From Sodalis endosymbiont of Henestaris halophilus (GTDB lineage: Bacteria; Pseudomonadota; Gammaproteobacteria; Enterobacterales; Enterobacteriaceae): a stretch of 64,000 nucleotides of DNA. Under the pieces are notes generated by a model. That model saw only the letters and a list, made by a program, of their open reading frames with translations, made no database searches and was not told the origin of the DNA. The position numbers and the translations under genes were made by a program. Shown piece after piece: positions 12,094-22,078 of the stretch. How positions within the stretch are numbered: the first letter of the stretch is position 1; each line of letters starts with the position of its first letter. The stretch spans positions 62,001-126,000 of the forward strand of contig NZ_LT897836.1 in the NCBI RefSeq assembly GCF_900161835.1, given 5' to 3'.

Positions 12094-12140
12094 TTCGTGC
12101 ATTAAGCACGAACTATTTAATAGTTAAAATTTTTAACTAT
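12094..12140. repeat. Two adjacent hairpins upstream of pfkA
   Basis: The first has arms TTCGTGC (12094-12100) and GCACGAA (12106-12112) with a 5-nt loop. Eight nucleotides later the second has arms ATAGTTAAAA (12120-12129) and TTTTAACTAT (12131-12140) around a single T. They lie about 830 bp upstream of pfkA in otherwise gene-free DNA. The function is unknown; they may be terminators of lost genes. Confidence 0.5.
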
Positions 12141-12972
12141 AAACATCAAGATAGCAACTAAATAACAAACCGTATCTATAAATTTATATAGTCGATAATA
12201 AGTAATCTATTGATAAACAAATGGCTAATATATAAATAAACTCACGTAGAAAAATTTATATCTTGATTAAATATCATTACTTTCAAACGAAAAATTTTCA
12301 AAATAAAGAAAATAATTTGCTATGTCTATGACCAGCAAATAAGTATACCTAAAATTGAATAACAATTACCATAAATCTAGTCTTTATCTTTTTAAGTGTA
12401 AAATATATATAATATGTAAACATACAGAACGACATCTAAAATAACTTATAATTAATAGATAATATATGTTTCTAAAATCATAGCGTAATTTATTACGTAT
12501 TAATTAATACTAACTTATTAATGTACTGTGCGCATACAATTTAATATAACTTATATAAAAAGATAAATGAAATTAAACAGTATCTAGTTTAATTACAGTT
12601 TAAATAAAGATAGATATGACAAATAGGTAAACAATCTAACAGTGCCACACAATAGCGGAATCACTAAAAAGGAGATAAGCAATAATCCAATGATTACGAA
12701 TAAATACTTGACAACAAAATTCTTTACATATCGGTATGATACCTGCTATAGCGCATTAAACAAAAGAGAATTCATACATTTCAGTATGATTTACACCGTA
12801 AAATTAGTATTTATTTTCTAAATAGAGAGTAAAAGATTTTTACATAAACCAATCCGATTTTGGTATTTTATTATACTTTTAAAAAAAACTTCAGCATGTA
12901 TTGCTCGTGGAAAAACGTTAATAAACAAAAGTATTGTACTCTACAAGCAATATTTTAAGTTTAGAGGTGGTT

Positions 12973-13935
12973 ATGATTAAAAAAATTGGTGTACTGACAA
13001 GCGGCGGTGATTCACCAGGCATGAATGCGGCTATCCGAGGAGTCGTGCGAGCAGGACTTGCTGAAGGTCTAGATGTTTACGGGATTTATGATGGCTACCT
13101 GGGCCTTTTCCAGGAAAAAATAATAAAACTAGACCGCTACAGCGTTTCGGATATGATTAACCGTGGTGGTACCTTTCTCGGTTCTGCACGTTTTCCTGCA
13201 TTTCGAGAAGAAAAAACTCGTGCTATATCTGTTGAAAATATGAATAAAAATGGTCTAGATGCACTAGTAGTAATAGGTGGAGATGGCTCATATATGGGCG
13301 CCAAACGCTTGACCGAAATGGGTTTCCCTTGCATTGGTTTGCCTGGAACGATTGATAATGACGTAGCGGGCACAGATTACACCATTGGTTACTTTACCGC
13401 ACTGGAAACTATTGTTGAGGCTATTGACCGCTTAAGAGATACCTCTACGTCACATCAACGTATCTCTATCGTGGAAGTTATGGGGCGTCATTGCGGTGAT
13501 CTGACCATGGCAGCTGCCATCGCTGGTGGCTGCGAGTTCATCGTTCTACCTGAAATAGAATTTCAACCGGTAGACTTGGTATACGAAATCAAGGCAGGTA
13601 TTGCTAAAGGTAAAAAGCATGCTATTGTAGCAATCACTGAACATATCTGTAATGTGGCTGAGCTAGCTCAATATATCGAACAAGAAACTGGAAGAGAAAC
13701 TCGTGCCACAGTATTAGGCCATATTCAGAGGGGGGGCAGCCCAGTTGCGTATGATCGTATTTTAGCCTCGCGCATGGGGGCATATTCTATTGAGTTGCTA
13801 TTGCAGTGCTATGGTGGCCGCTGCATTGGAGTGCAAAATGAACGGTTAGTACATCACGATATCGTCGACGCTATTGAAAATATGAAAAGACCATTCCGTA
13901 GAGATATCCTAGAAATGGCAAAAAAACTTTTTTAA
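12973..13935 (+). CDS. pfkA: PfkA, ATP-dependent 6-phosphofructokinase
   Basis: Phosphorylates fructose 6-phosphate to fructose 1,6-bisphosphate, the committed step of glycolysis. The product is 320 residues, the E. coli length. Visible: [18 protein letters not shown] (ATP site), [12 protein letters not shown], the catalytic TIDND (as [18 protein letters not shown]), MGRHCGDL (E. coli MGRYCGDL), GHIQRGGSP and the C-terminus ending EMAKKLF. I chose ATG 12973 because [13 protein letters not shown] is the family start and AGAGGT lies just upstream; an upstream TTG at 12934 is not needed. It stands alone between two gene-free stretches. Confidence 0.97.
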   Translation: MIKKIGVLTSGGDSPGMNAAIRGVVRAGLAEGLDVYGIYDGYLGLFQEKIIKLDRYSVSDMINRGGTFLGSARFPAFREEKTRAISVENMNKNGLDALVVIGGDGSYMGAKRLTEMGFPCIGLPGTIDNDVAGTDYTIGYFTALETIVEAIDRLRDTSTSHQRISIVEVMGRHCGDLTMAAAIAGGCEFIVLPEIEFQPVDLVYEIKAGIAKGKKHAIVAITEHICNVAELAQYIEQETGRETRATVLGHIQRGGSPVAYDRILASRMGAYSIELLLQCYGGRCIGVQNERLVHHDIVDAIENMKRPFRRDILEMAKKLF

Positions 13936-15026
13936 TTTAAGTAGTGGTAGATAACCCTCGATACTAAAAGGGCGATGGTTCAGCTATTCAGCTGCTTACT
14001 TTCATATGATGTAAATTTACATTATATTATGTATATATGTAGCCATATAAGTTATTGCTTATACTTTAGAGACTATATATTTTAACACTTTATACAAAAC
14101 ATTTTGAATTCTAAAAAAATTATAAAAAAGATGTCCTAAATGTAATTTAGGACAATTATTTATATTCTTGACCGCAAGTATCGCCACATATAAATATTTT
14201 GTAATCTTAATTGTAAATTTACCAACATTTTATAAAAATTTAGTTAATACTTGTAGTGAAAACGATTAATCATATAATAGTACGTTGGTATAAAATAAAT
14301 GCCGGTCAAAAACGATTTCCGTTATCAACAGAATACAAGCGGGAATATGGTAAAAGGTAACATTAGAGTCGCATGTTAGTATTATTATTAAACATAAACG
14401 AATTAAGAAAACTTCTTTATACTTTTATTAAAGTATTCTGATAGTTATCAGACCACTATTTTCCTATTAGTAACGACGATCTGAAAAATTTATAAATAAC
14501 TAGCGTGGTTAAGCTGGGTATTAATTATACCGCCTAAAATGTTCATTACCAGCAGACGCTAAAACTATATTAGCAACCTGGAAATATAATCTATATAATC
14601 TACAATTAAGTTCGAGTCAAACTGCAGGTATTTGTTAATATTTTATTAAATAATGCGATAATCTAGATTACAGACTATACGATACACCCGCAAACTCTAG
14701 TGGGCACGGCAACAAAGAGATGTTCTTATTCTTTAAATGATAAGCACTATCAATGATTAATGTATTAAAAGGCAAGAATTAATTTGCAATCATTAAATCT
14801 AGTAAATTTGATTAATATAGATTTAATGTAACTTAATAACATTGATAGTCAGCTTGCAATTCAGAGCAAGACTATCATTATCTTTGTAGTAACTAAACAT
14901 AACTGTAGTAAAGAGATACGGATCCAGTAGTGGCAATTTTAAGCAGCTTAATTAGCGATAAAAACATATGTTATACCAATTATTTTAAGAAAATTGCCAC
15001 CTATCTACGGGAAGTAAACATCAGTA
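13936..15026. other. Gene-free stretch between pfkA and tpiA, with a 10-bp hairpin
   Basis: In E. coli sbp and cdh lie between pfkA and tpiA; no trace of either could be read here. The stretch is AT-rich and stop-riddled. At 14132-14154 a perfect hairpin has arms TGTCCTAAAT and ATTTAGGACA around GTA, followed by an AT-rich but not T-only run; it might be a weak terminator about 200 nt past pfkA. An 11-bp repeat, GTGGCAATTTT at 14930-14940 and its complement at 14990-15000, lies just beyond the tpiA stop. Confidence 0.6.
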
Positions 15027-15788
15027 CTACTTTGATGATGATGCTATTTTAACGATCATTACGAAAGAATCAACTATCAACGATGCGCTGCCTACTAGAA
15101 AACCATCAATATCAGGTTGAGTGAATAGTTCAGCAGCATTAATGGTATTGACTGAACCACCATACTGAATAATCACCTGTTCAGCAATTGACTCATCATG
15201 TTTAGCAATATAACCGCGAATAAATTTATGCACCGCTTGTGCTTCAGCTGGCGTGGCGGATTTACCAGTTCCGATAGCCCAAATAGGCTCGTAAGCTATA
15301 ACGGTATTTTCGAACGCCTTAGCGCCCATACGATTCAATATTGCATCAATCTGATGAACACATACATCTTCGGTTTGTCCAACTTCTTTTTCCGTTTTGC
15401 TCTCACCGATACACAATACCGGAACCAGACCTACTGTTTTTGACACAAAAAATTTTTCAGCGATAATATCATCACTTTCTTTGTGCAAGGTTCGACGGTC
15501 GGAATGACCGATGATAATGTATTTCACGCCGATATCTTTAAGCATTTCAGCAGAAACTTCGCCGGTAAAGGCCCCAGAAAAATGGGTATCAACGTTCTGT
15601 GCCCCCAAAGCGATACAACTACCATCTAAATGGCGTTTCGCCATATCGAGATAAGCAACAGGTGGGGCTATAACCACGTCACAACCGACAACGCTGCTAA
15701 GTTTATTGCGAAGCGCAACGATGAAGTCGTTGACCATATGTTTGCTGCCATTAAGCTTCCAATTACCTATGACTAACGGATGTCGCAT
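15027..15788 (-). CDS. tpiA: TpiA, triosephosphate isomerase
   Basis: Interconverts dihydroxyacetone phosphate and glyceraldehyde 3-phosphate. The product is 253 residues (E. coli 255), a single TIM barrel. Catalytic Lys in GNWKLNG, His in IIIGHSDRR, Glu in [11 protein letters not shown], loop 6 GTGKSATP and the phosphate-binding QYGGSVN are all present. The otherwise invariant Glu two residues after the catalytic His is Asp here (codon GAC). I chose the ATG at 15788 because the protein then begins [14 protein letters not shown] as in the family, with GGAG about 8 nt upstream; longer versions to 15869 have no counterpart. It is transcribed towards pfkA, as in E. coli. Confidence 0.96.
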   Translation of the reverse strand: MRHPLVIGNWKLNGSKHMVNDFIVALRNKLSSVVGCDVVIAPPVAYLDMAKRHLDGSCIALGAQNVDTHFSGAFTGEVSAEMLKDIGVKYIIIGHSDRRTLHKESDDIIAEKFFVSKTVGLVPVLCIGESKTEKEVGQTEDVCVHQIDAILNRMGAKAFENTVIAYEPIWAIGTGKSATPAEAQAVHKFIRGYIAKHDESIAEQVIIQYGGSVNTINAAELFTQPDIDGFLVGSASLIVDSFVMIVKIASSSK

Positions 15789-16385
15789 TATTATTTCTCC
15801 ATTCAAGAAATACAAAATATAAAAATAACCGCCATAAATCAAATTTTGCCTTACCTTATTACAACACACTAAGGTTGTTTTGTTTTACGAATTATCATGC
15901 ATCACTTAGAGCTAAGTGTTATTAACAGTTTAACGAGTTATACTAGAGAAAATAGGTTTTATTACAATTGTTTAATAAAATATAATCCGCACTTTTATTG
16001 CCGTAAAAAACATGAGTTATGTTTGTAAGTTAACAGATTGAACACCTACACCATATTTTATTCTAAACTTATTCTCTTTTGCTTAAAATCGAACATCAGT
16101 AACCGTCATATAGATAATAGAGATCTCGTAAACGATTTTTGGTGCCTACTTTTTATCGAGAAAGTAGTTATAATACGGTGCTTTGATCTTCTCGCCATAA
16201 TTCTTCGATTCCTGGTAACGTACAATTTTTTGTTTATCCTTACTAAAGGCACAGATGACGTTTATTTCTCACATACAGCAATAATGCTCGTATTGCACAA
16301 ATCATATATAGCCGCTTGTAAGCCTACCGTTACAGTAAAGTATAACCAAATCTTGTTTTATGAAAATATAACTGAGCTCATAGAG
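15789..16385. other. Intergenic stretch between tpiA and fpr
   Basis: About 600 bp. In E. coli yiiQ and yiiR lie here. A plus-strand frame opens at 16038 and runs into DNA antisense to fpr (to 16529); its first 115 codons show no convincing family and are probably not a gene. A short CACTTAG/CTAAGTG inverted repeat at 15903-15918 lies about 115 nt upstream of the tpiA start. Confidence 0.5.
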
Positions 16386-17132
16386 TTACCAGTAATGCTC
16401 GATGGTTATATGGCCTGGCTTGCGCTTAAAATGTTTGCGCATGCCGCGGATATTTTTGAGCATCTGCTGCGTATCGCGCACCATTTGGGGGTTTCCACAC
16501 AGCATAACGTGACTGTTCTCGGCGCTTAAACGCAGATCTACTGACGCCTCCAACGAGCCATCAGCGATTAGATCGGGAACTCTACCGGTTAGCGATCCGA
16601 GAGCTGACTCGCGACTTACCACTGTTTGAATGCGTAGTTTACCATTATAACGCTGCTGCAACTTCAACATCTGTGGCAGATAGCTAAGATCATAGGAAAA
16701 ACGCGCTGCATGTACCAGAATAATCTGCTTAAAGCGTTCGAGACCTTCTCCTTGTTCGAGGATTGATAAATAGGGACCTAGAGCGGTGCCAGTAGCTAGC
16801 ATCCATAAATGCTCACAGATTGGAATTTCATCTAACACGAAAAATCCTGATGCTTCTTTTGTTATCATTAGGTTGTCATCTGGCTGCAGCGCATGGAGCA
16901 GCGGGCTGAGTTTTCCTTCCGGAACATTAACAAGATAAAATTCTAGATTATAATTTCTAGGCGCATTAACGTAGGAATAGGCGCGCTGAATTTTTTCGCC
17001 GTTAATTTCTAACCCTAACTTGGCGAATTGTCCAGCAGTAAAGATATCTATTGGGGCATGCACAATCAAACTAAAAAGACTATTAGTCCAATATTTCACC
17101 TGCACTACTTTACCCGTTATCCATTGAGCCAT
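16386..17132 (-). CDS. fpr: Fpr, ferredoxin/flavodoxin-NADP+ reductase
   Basis: FAD enzyme that moves electrons between NADPH and flavodoxin or ferredoxin; in enterics it supports reductive activation of radical enzymes and iron-sulfur metabolism. The product is 248 residues, the E. coli length. The N-terminal FAD domain shows FTAGQFAKLGL and RAYSYVNAP, the NADP domain shows LATGTALGPYLSIL, LVHAARFSYDLSYLP, and HVMLCGNPQMVRDTQ; the end EHYW carries the terminal aromatic that stacks on FAD in this family. ATG with GAGGA upstream. E. coli has glpX before it; here a gap and emrD follow on the other strand. Confidence 0.96.
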   Translation of the reverse strand: MAQWITGKVVQVKYWTNSLFSLIVHAPIDIFTAGQFAKLGLEINGEKIQRAYSYVNAPRNYNLEFYLVNVPEGKLSPLLHALQPDDNLMITKEASGFFVLDEIPICEHLWMLATGTALGPYLSILEQGEGLERFKQIILVHAARFSYDLSYLPQMLKLQQRYNGKLRIQTVVSRESALGSLTGRVPDLIADGSLEASVDLRLSAENSHVMLCGNPQMVRDTQQMLKNIRGMRKHFKRKPGHITIEHYW

Positions 17133-17514
17133 AATATTGAATTCCTCTTTAATCTTTCCGGATGTTCCCGAGCTATATGCAATTATCTGTCATGATCAAA
17201 ACGACTAAAAATTATGCTTAAAGCTGCTATGGCAGCAGACGTGCAACTTTAATTAAGAAAATAATCTGTAGACTTGCCATTGCCTGCTAATTTCTTTAAT
17301 GTATCTATTTTGTTACATTATGAATATAAATTAAGAGGTGCATCTAGCCCCCAGCTTTCACTAAAAATTACAGTATTTAACATCTTAACACCGTGATTTT
17401 TACTGGACTTATAGTCCTGTGTATTGTATGAATGCTTGAGAACCAATCATTATTTTAAATATATCACTATTGATACGCAACACACAGAATTAATTAGCTA
17501 TATTAATAATATCT
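17133..17514. other. Divergent intergenic region between fpr and emrD
   Basis: 382 bp between the divergently transcribed fpr and emrD, AT-rich, with a small GGACT/AGTCC hairpin near 17403-17415. Promoters of both genes should lie here but I see no confident -35/-10 pair. No Shine-Dalgarno sequence is visible just before emrD. Confidence 0.5.
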
Positions 17515-18690
17515 ATGACTAACCCCCAGGCATTAGACGTGCTAATGCTATTAATTATTCTAGTGGCCGTTGGGCAAATGGCTCAAACTATTTACATACC
17601 GGGTATTCCCCTTATAGCCCATGATTTAATGGTTCCCAAGGAGGCTATACAGCGGCTAATGGCAGCTTATATTCTACTCTACGGTGGCTCACAGCTCATA
17701 TATGGTCCGCTCTCTGATCGAATAGGACGGCGACCAGTTATTTTAAGCGGTATGGCTATCTTTTGCCTAGGAACACTGTTGGCAATGATTAGTCAATCTC
17801 TATCGCTAATGATATTAGCTTGCGGTATTCAGGGTATCGGAACTGGCGTCGGCGGGGTGATGGCGCGTACCCTGCCGCGCGACATATGCGATGGATTTTC
17901 TCTGCGACGTGCTAACGGCTTGCTCAATATGGGCATTTTAATTAGTCCTCTACTTGCTCCGTTGATAGGCAATGTGCTTGTAGACTGGTTGAGTTGGCGA
18001 GCATGCTTCGCATTTTTGCTACTGCTAAGCTGCAGCGTTAGTATGTTAGTCTGGATTTATTTACCAGAAACTCGGCCAATTCTACAAATAGATATAGACC
18101 GAAAGCTTACGTTTTGGCCTCTGCTCAGTCAAAAGGTATTTAATTATTATCTGCTAATGTTAATTGGCGGGCTTGCGGGAATTGTTGCTTTCGAAGCCGC
18201 AAGCGGAGTGATATTGGGAAATATGGGACTGACTGGTCAACAGGTTAGTTTATTATTTATTCTACCCTTACCTGGCACATTTTTTGGCGCCTGGTATGCA
18301 GGGAGAGCTAGCAGAACGTTCAGCGCTCTCATGTGGCTCGCGGTACTAAGTTGCCTGCTAGCAGGAATTATGATGTGGGTGCCTGCCTGGCTTGGCATTA
18401 TGTCCCCCTGGACACTTCTATTGCCTGCTGGCCTATTCTTTTTTGGTGCCGGCATGCTGTTTCCGCTCGCTACTACTGGTGCGATGGAGCCTTATCCCTA
18501 CCTAGCTGGCACCGCTGGCGCATTAGTCGGTGGCCTGCAAAATATTGGCTCAGGTGTCGTTGCTGTCTTATCCTCTATGCTGCCGCAACAAGATCAGTTC
18601 AATTTAGGAATGATAACCTTCTCCATGAGTATACTGATTCTGCTGTGCTGGTTAGCGCTGTCGCACACCATTGCACGCCAAGTTTCGTAA
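17515..18690 (+). CDS. emrD: EmrD-like major facilitator superfamily drug efflux transporter
   Basis: Inner membrane proton-driven exporter of the MFS (DHA1, Bcr/CflA/EmrD group). The product is 391 residues with about twelve hydrophobic segments. It matches E. coli EmrD over its whole length: LVAVGQMAQTIYIP in TM1, the MFS motif A GPLSDRIGRRPVIL, GTGVGGVMARTLPRD, NMGILISPLLAPLIG, GGLAGIVAFEA, FFFGAGMLFPLAT, and GTAGALVGGLQNIGSGV. The start ATG 17515 fits the family N-terminus, although no ribosome binding site is obvious. Keeping an efflux pump in such an eroded stretch is unexpected; the actual substrate here is unknown. Confidence 0.92.
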   Translation: MTNPQALDVLMLLIILVAVGQMAQTIYIPGIPLIAHDLMVPKEAIQRLMAAYILLYGGSQLIYGPLSDRIGRRPVILSGMAIFCLGTLLAMISQSLSLMILACGIQGIGTGVGGVMARTLPRDICDGFSLRRANGLLNMGILISPLLAPLIGNVLVDWLSWRACFAFLLLLSCSVSMLVWIYLPETRPILQIDIDRKLTFWPLLSQKVFNYYLLMLIGGLAGIVAFEAASGVILGNMGLTGQQVSLLFILPLPGTFFGAWYAGRASRTFSALMWLAVLSCLLAGIMMWVPAWLGIMSPWTLLLPAGLFFFGAGMLFPLATTGAMEPYPYLAGTAGALVGGLQNIGSGVVAVLSSMLPQQDQFNLGMITFSMSILILLCWLALSHTIARQVS

Positions 18691-20897
18691 ATTATTTGAG
18701 ACCGCAAAACGGCTTCGCTTAACCAGAATTAAAAAGACGAATGACTACAACACAGTATATTTCTTACTAAAATCATCACCAGAGAATTGAGGCAAAATCT
18801 TATGAAAAGACGACATTAGACTAACAATACGGTTAATTAGAATAAAACATGCACGATACAACATGTATTGCGTTTTCAACATTAACAACGCGACGAACCG
18901 TTCTTACGCCTAATCTGACAACGGCCATTGCTACCATTCATATTATGAATGTAATAATTAGCAAGATCGTTTTCTAGCATGAAACAGTTATATTAAATAC
19001 CTGCGGTACAGCAAAAGGCAAACAACACAGTAAAAGGTTCATGATATATCTAGGCATTTTTGCCTTTAATATCGCTGTATCTTCCATGCTTACATTTTAT
19101 AAAACATGCTACAAAATAGCCTGAATCAACAAAGATGGTTTTACCCTACTACTAACATTACAATAATGTGATAGGTAATACTATCTATTAAACGCTTCAT
19201 CAAAATATGCGAATTAATAAGTATTAATATGTTCGGATTAATCTCGTTTTAACAGCTAGGATGTTTAATGAGGCTTATGATAAAGCCCTCGTAGGAGGGA
19301 AGTTATGTTCACAATTTTATCCCTATAATTGCAAGATATTAAATAGTAAGCCATACGTAAATTTTTTGTGAAAAATGTTCAAAACGCTCAGGGTAATCAG
19401 TGCGTTAATGTCGACACAAATAAGCAAATGCTCTTAAAAATTAGTGATGAGATCTAACGGTTCGTAGCCCTATAACAAACCAAAAGCGATAAGTAGAATA
19501 AAATTCTTTTTTTAACATCCTGTGTTTGGTAAAATTATGCATTCTTTCCTAGAAAGAGCAGATCTCGCTATACGATCACACAGAAAACTCTAACCTAGAT
19601 CGTTTGCCATTTTTGTAAATTTTGCAAATACGACTCCGTAATACTTCACTCTCCCGATCGCTTTTTAACTATTCTGAGTGAACTAGTTATAATTGCTTCA
19701 ACAATGTTATAAATGATTCAAAGTTTTAATCTTGCGCGCTGCCTATTTCTCATTAACTAAAATTTAAACATTAATTGCAACTGCTGAGTCTTATTTTAAG
19801 CAAAGAGAAAAGACATAATTTATTTAAAAATAGACGCTGCTAGGCGATTGACTCTAATCTCTTTATTATCTAACTAATCGGCTCGCAATTTTGATACAAT
19901 ATTAGAGAGCACTGAAAACTCACGGCTTTCTTCTCGTCACTTTTATAATTCTCAATTATGTGATAAAGATATTTACTACTTGTTTTATTAATTATTTAGC
20001 GCAATAACGCTTTTATTGCATATATTATATATAGTATCATTATTGATTAATACATCGATAAAATAATAAATAGTCTAATTGATTTTATTTTCTAGATAAC
20101 TCGACTGCTGTGAATGCAACGCCTTGACTTTAATAAACAAAATGTTTATAACACAATAAAAGAAACAAAATATCACTATATTTTTGCAGATGGTATCAAT
20201 AAACAAAATGTTTAACATTAATTCATGGTCAAACACTTCTTCCCGTTACATAAGGCAAGAAGCAGTTACTCAACGAGATAACTACAACAAAATTAGCTGC
20301 TGTACTGGCCTACATACAATAATAGATTGTATAATCTATAAAATATAACATAAGTTTGCCTGTAAAATATTGTTAAGCATCTTTAAGGTCCTTACGTTTA
20401 TTCTTGTATTATGTAATTGCTTGTAAAAATTCGTGTAGATGCAAATTTTACCCAAAAACAAACTATTTTATTCTATTTTATCAACGTAATGCTGAGTACT
20501 TTCTAAAATCACTAAATTTTGATTTTAGTCAGTTACCTCCTTCGTCGGTAATCAAATTACTATTTATTTTAAAATAACTAATTTTAATAAAATAAAAAAA
20601 TTCACATAGGTCACTACTAATAAGACTTATAAATATTCAAAAGACAGTATAATTAACAATCTTTGGATATATAACTATATATTTGCAAGATATATTCATA
20701 AAGACATAACTTGAATAAACCCTATTTATCATAACTGATTCATAATAACTAATAATGATATGCCTATTGCGATGTACGCTTACTATTATTCTTATACAAA
20801 ACTTTTTTGATAAAATCATCACTCTATAAAAACAAAAAGGATTATTTATTAATCGCAATAGATATAATTTACATATTTTTATGTAGGGCTAAATTTT
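18691..20897. other. Gene-free stretch between emrD and the ftsN locus
   Basis: 2.2 kb of AT-rich DNA without a plausible gene. E. coli order would place hslV, hslU, menA and glpFKX near here on the same strand as ftsN; none could be read. A slightly GC-richer island near 18880-18960 and a CCCTC/GAGGG hairpin at 19286-19299 are unassigned. A 9-bp hairpin, CTAAAATCA/TGATTTTAG, lies at 20503-20528. A repeated element at 20132-20214 is listed separately. Confidence 0.6.
20124..20214 (+). repeat. 17-nt direct repeat overlapping a promoter-like sequence
   Basis: AATAAACAAAATGTTTA occurs at 20132-20148 and again at 20198-20214. Each copy holds a small inverted repeat AAACA/TGTTT. The first copy overlaps TTGACT (20124-20129) and TATAAC (20147-20152) spaced 17 nt apart, a good sigma-70 promoter on paper. 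No gene follows. Because the background is AT-rich, the promoter could be accidental. Confidence 0.45.
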
Positions 20898-21350
20898 TCA
20901 ACCTATACCTATCACAAAGATGCAATCGGATACTCCAGCGTAGTGCACGATCTGTAACATCTCATCTGCCCCGGCAAGACTAGAATAAGGACCCAGCAAA
21001 ACACTTTTCTAAATGCTGCAGGTAGTAATGCGACTTTCTATGCCAGCAAAAGCCAGCTGAGCATGTACTGACTCTGCCTGGTACATCGATTGAAACGAAC
21101 CGCACTTGACCAATTAATAATAAAGTTGCTCCTTTTGGAGTTTATTGGTGGTAGCACTTGGTTCAACGCGCTTCTACACCGGTTGAATAAGTGCCTTTAC
21201 TTGAACTCTAACGTGCCATCGGCAACATTTGGCTCACCTCATCAGCTCGATGAGAGATAACCATGGCCGTCTGTATTTGGCATAAAACTTGCATAGGTCG
21301 ATTAATAAATATTGCGCGACGTAAGAAGGAGGGGCAAGTTTTTACTGATC
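20898..21350 (-). pseudogene. ftsN: Relic of the ftsN linker and SPOR domain
   Basis: Minus-strand translation in the same frame as the upstream ftsN fragment gives LVKCGSFQSMYQAESVHAQ, then LAFAGIESRITTCSI-stop-KSVLLGPYSSLAGADEM and YAGVSDC. This lines up with the E. coli FtsN SPOR domain (VQCGSF, QAETVRAQLAFEGFDSKITT, VVIGPV, AGHTNC) and ends at a stop matching the natural end. In-frame nonsense codons occur before the domain (TAA just ahead of LVKCGSF, and others in the linker) and inside it (TAG after CSI), but no frameshift was needed. The SPOR domain, which binds denuded septal peptidoglycan, can therefore not be made as part of FtsN. Confidence 0.85.
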
Positions 21351-21800
21351 TCACTGCGCGATCACTTTACTTTGATCGTTATAAGGTAATTTATTAAAAT
21401 CCGTTAGATCATATCGCATATCTGACTGCAGTTGTTCTAGCAACACTAGCTGTTCATTAGTTAGCGATACTGGCAAGTATACCCCTCTTTCTACCGTTGG
21501 TGCAATCGTGCCTTGAACCTTAATATGAAGATTTTTTAACTCCTTGATATAACACCAACGTTCTTCCGGTTTAGGTGGTAATTCGTTAGCAACGTTATTA
21601 TTACTGGTTAGTACAATTACTTCCTCATTAGATCTGTTATGCGCGATAAAATATAAAACGTCAAAAACAGTAATCAATACGGCCGCTGATAATACAATTC
21701 TCGTTTTAAACGTACCAAAGAATAAGCCTCTATTTTTACGTTTAGTCGTATTATGTGTTGCACTAAAAGAGTTACCACAAATTATATAGTTTCTTTGCAT
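21351..21800 (-). CDS. ftsN: FtsN, N-terminal part (cytoplasmic tail, membrane anchor, essential periplasmic segment), truncated
   Basis: Cell-division protein that triggers septal peptidoglycan synthesis. An open frame of 149 residues (E. coli FtsN 319) starts MQRNYIICGN, has a basic stretch TKRKNRG, one membrane segment (about residues 33-52, VLSAAVLITVFDVLYFIAH) and then LPPKPEERWCYIKELKN, which keeps the Trp, Tyr and Leu of the E domain known in E. coli to activate FtsA/FtsQLB-FtsWI, and LTNEQLVLLEQLQSDMRY. It stops at TGA 21351-21353, before the linker. ATG 21800 is chosen because it gives the family start; the ribosome binding site is poor. It may be a functional short FtsN or simply a decaying gene. 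Confidence 0.75.
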   Translation of the reverse strand: MQRNYIICGNSFSATHNTTKRKNRGLFFGTFKTRIVLSAAVLITVFDVLYFIAHNRSNEEVIVLTSNNNVANELPPKPEERWCYIKELKNLHIKVQGTIAPTVERGVYLPVSLTNEQLVLLEQLQSDMRYDLTDFNKLPYNDQSKVIAQ

Positions 21801-22078
21801 TACTAGCGTCTCGCTAAATTTTAGATAATTCCCAAATCGCAATATGAATCAAGGCAATAATATCCGCTTTACACAAGTATTCCGAATTACACCAGTAATA
21901 TAGTAATGTGCTTGCGTCAAGGCCATCGATTAGCAAATGAATCTCACACTGTCAAACATCATTAATGCAGTAGCCCTTGTCGCAAAAATTGCCTTAATTC
22001 ACGAAAGAGCAATAGAGCTTATTATCCGCCAATACGATAATAAACGCAGCAACACCGTAATAGATAACGCACAAGAGT

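Larger units (their letters stand above)
9432..12972. other. Gene-free AT-rich stretch between accA and pfkA
   Basis: 3.5 kb with no reading frame that resembles a protein. E. coli has ldcC, yaeR and tilS after accA, but pfkA is elsewhere, so a rearrangement end-point is also hidden here. Short open frames (for example 11601-11891) show no domain, poor composition and no ribosome binding site. Structured elements at 11783-11827 and 12094-12140 are listed separately. No tRNA cloverleaf was found by eye. Confidence 0.7.

Noticed and set aside
14930-15000. 11-bp inverted repeat GTGGCAATTTT beyond the tpiA stop as a terminator.
   Set aside because: The 49-nt loop is too long for a typical Rho-independent terminator, and such a repeat is expected by chance at this spacing.
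16038-16385. Plus-strand open frame of 115 codons before it enters DNA antisense to fpr, with a DFW word like the YiiR (DUF805) start.
   Set aside because: The only match is three residues; the frame continues as an antisense frame of fpr, and no ribosome binding site is seen.
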